This document shows positions 63,398 through 64,000 of a stretch of DNA of 64,000 nucleotides, in pieces. The stretch covers positions 372,001-436,000 of the forward strand of contig NZ_QLLO01000002.1 in assembly GCF_003259525.1 (NCBI RefSeq), in the 5' to 3' direction. The position numbers and the translations under genes were made by a program. Under the pieces are notes generated by a model. That model saw only the letters and a list, made by a program, of their open reading frames with translations, had not been told where the DNA came from and did not search any database. The DNA comes from Olleya aquimaris. Its GTDB lineage: Bacteria; Bacteroidota; Bacteroidia; Flavobacteriales; Flavobacteriaceae. Position 1 is the stretch's first letter, and each line of letters begins with the position of its first letter.

Positions 63398-64000
63398 TTA
63401 GTTAACGTGTGCTGCTAAATACTCGGCAACACCATCTCTGTTTGCTGTCATAGCTTTATCTCCTTCTTGCCAGTTTGCAGGACATACCTCTCCGTTTTCT
63501 TGTACGTGTGCATAAGCATCTATTAAACGTAAAAATTCTGAGACGTTTCTTCCAACAGGCATATGGTTTACGCCTTCATGAAATACAGTACCTTCTTCGT
63601 CAATTAAATAAGTCGCTCTGTAGGTTACGTTATCACCTTCAACGGTTACAACACCAGTTTCTTCGTTATAAGTCTCGTTAGTGATATCTAAAATACCTAA
63701 TGTAGAGGCTAAATTACGGTTACTGTCTGCAATTAATTTATAGCTAACACCTTGGATACCACCTTGGTTTTTTGGTGTGTTTAACCATGCAAAGTGTACC
63801 TCTGGCGTATCACAAGACGCACCAATAACAATAGTATTACGTTTTTCAAATTCTGCTACAGCAGCTTCAAAAGCATATAATTCTGTTGGACAAACAAAAG
63901 TAAAGTCTTTTGGGTACCAGAATAAGATCACTTTTTTATTGTTTTTTTGTGCTTCTTCTAAAATGTTAATCGTTTGATTTTGACCAGTTTTGTCAGTTGC
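63398..64000 (-). CDS. Peroxiredoxin AhpC-type, 5'-truncated by the window edge
   Basis: The C-terminal 200 residues of a typical two-Cys peroxiredoxin. The peroxidatic Cys is in YPKDFTFVCPTELYAF and the resolving Cys in NGEVCPANWQEG; VHFAWLNTPKNQGG and TYRATYLIDEEGTVFHEGVNHMPVGRN are family hallmarks. The frame continues past 64000 (upstream residues ATDKTGQNQTINILEE are readable), so the start is outside the window. A GTG at 63931 is not the true start. It reduces peroxides with electrons from AhpF or thioredoxin, and is the third peroxide-removing gene in 5.5 kb. Confidence 0.95.
   Translation of the reverse strand, partial: ATDKTGQNQTINILEEAQKNNKKVILFWYPKDFTFVCPTELYAFEAAVAEFEKRNTIVIGASCDTPEVHFAWLNTPKNQGGIQGVSYKLIADSNRNLASTLGILDITNETYNEETGVVTVEGDNVTYRATYLIDEEGTVFHEGVNHMPVGRNVSEFLRLIDAYAHVQENGEVCPANWQEGDKAMTANRDGVAEYLAAHVN

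Overview
The window is chromosomal DNA from a low-GC (roughly one third G+C) member of the Bacteroidota, most likely the family Flavobacteriaceae. The supporting signs are two proteins with type IX secretion C-terminal sorting tails, Bacteroidota-type promoters (TTTG about 20 bp upstream of TAnnTTTG), almost no Shine-Dalgarno sequences, a bacillithiol-associated YtxJ protein, DUF3857/transglutaminase and DUF5686 outer-membrane families, a RibB with a decayed GTP cyclohydrolase II tail, and the gene order YbbR-coaE-histidine kinase-response regulator-miaA. The genus cannot be named from the sequence alone.

Layout. 1-3.2 kb: end of a YbbR-like gene, coaE and a two-component system on the plus strand. 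3.2-12.6 kb: a long minus-strand run with miaA, a potassium channel, a DUF3857 protein, an exonuclease/GIY-YIG fusion, yggS, a DUF1015 protein, 3-hydroxybutyryl-CoA dehydrogenase, a 31-residue microprotein and a Gfo/Idh oxidoreductase. 12.8-13.4 kb: pcm. 13.4-22.9 kb, minus: a beta-propeller lipoprotein, a DUF5686 protein, smpB, a GNAT, a histidine phosphatase, deoD, deoC and clpB. 23.1-25.7 kb, plus: a secreted GH16 glucanase, ytxJ and a DUF3124 lipoprotein. 25.8-36.2 kb is mainly minus: a Calx-beta adhesin-like T9SS protein, a lipoprotein, fumarylacetoacetase (glyA is divergent, on plus), a beta-helix lipoprotein and glutamine cyclotransferase. 36.3 kb holds the SRP RNA, followed by an SDR and transaldolase. 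38.3-40.4 kb: a DUF2452 protein and selO. 40.6-43.0 kb: a TerB-like protein, a flavin-binding protein and a sugar transporter. 43.0-45.6 kb: an MG2/TonB-plug surface protein and tRNA-Ser. 45.8-52.1 kb, plus: a nitroreductase, a thioredoxin, a DegT aminotransferase and a 1248-residue transglutaminase protein. 52.1-59.1 kb, minus: tpx-dgkA-ftsK-lolA-lptF/G-ribB, an envelope and division operon. 59.3-64 kb: katG and ahpC flanking a small accessory pair, a HEPN-like protein and an Mrr-type restriction endonuclease.

Most of the window is ordinary housekeeping and envelope biology. The points that stand out are two genes (miaA and the exonuclease/GIY-YIG fusion) whose conserved N-termini are open but have no ATG, GTG or TTG start; two copies of a long imperfect palindrome in one minus-strand run; an array of about six 16-17 bp repeats directly upstream of deoD; a dispersed repeat inside the probable 5' leader of the transaldolase gene; a short palindromic element found in intergenic DNA and again inside selO; duplicated identical terminators; and the HEPN/Mrr insertion between katG and ahpC. 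No CRISPR array, prophage, transposase or rRNA operon is visible. No intergenic stretch over 300 bases is empty: the longest, 45413-45823, carries a tRNA gene and its terminator.
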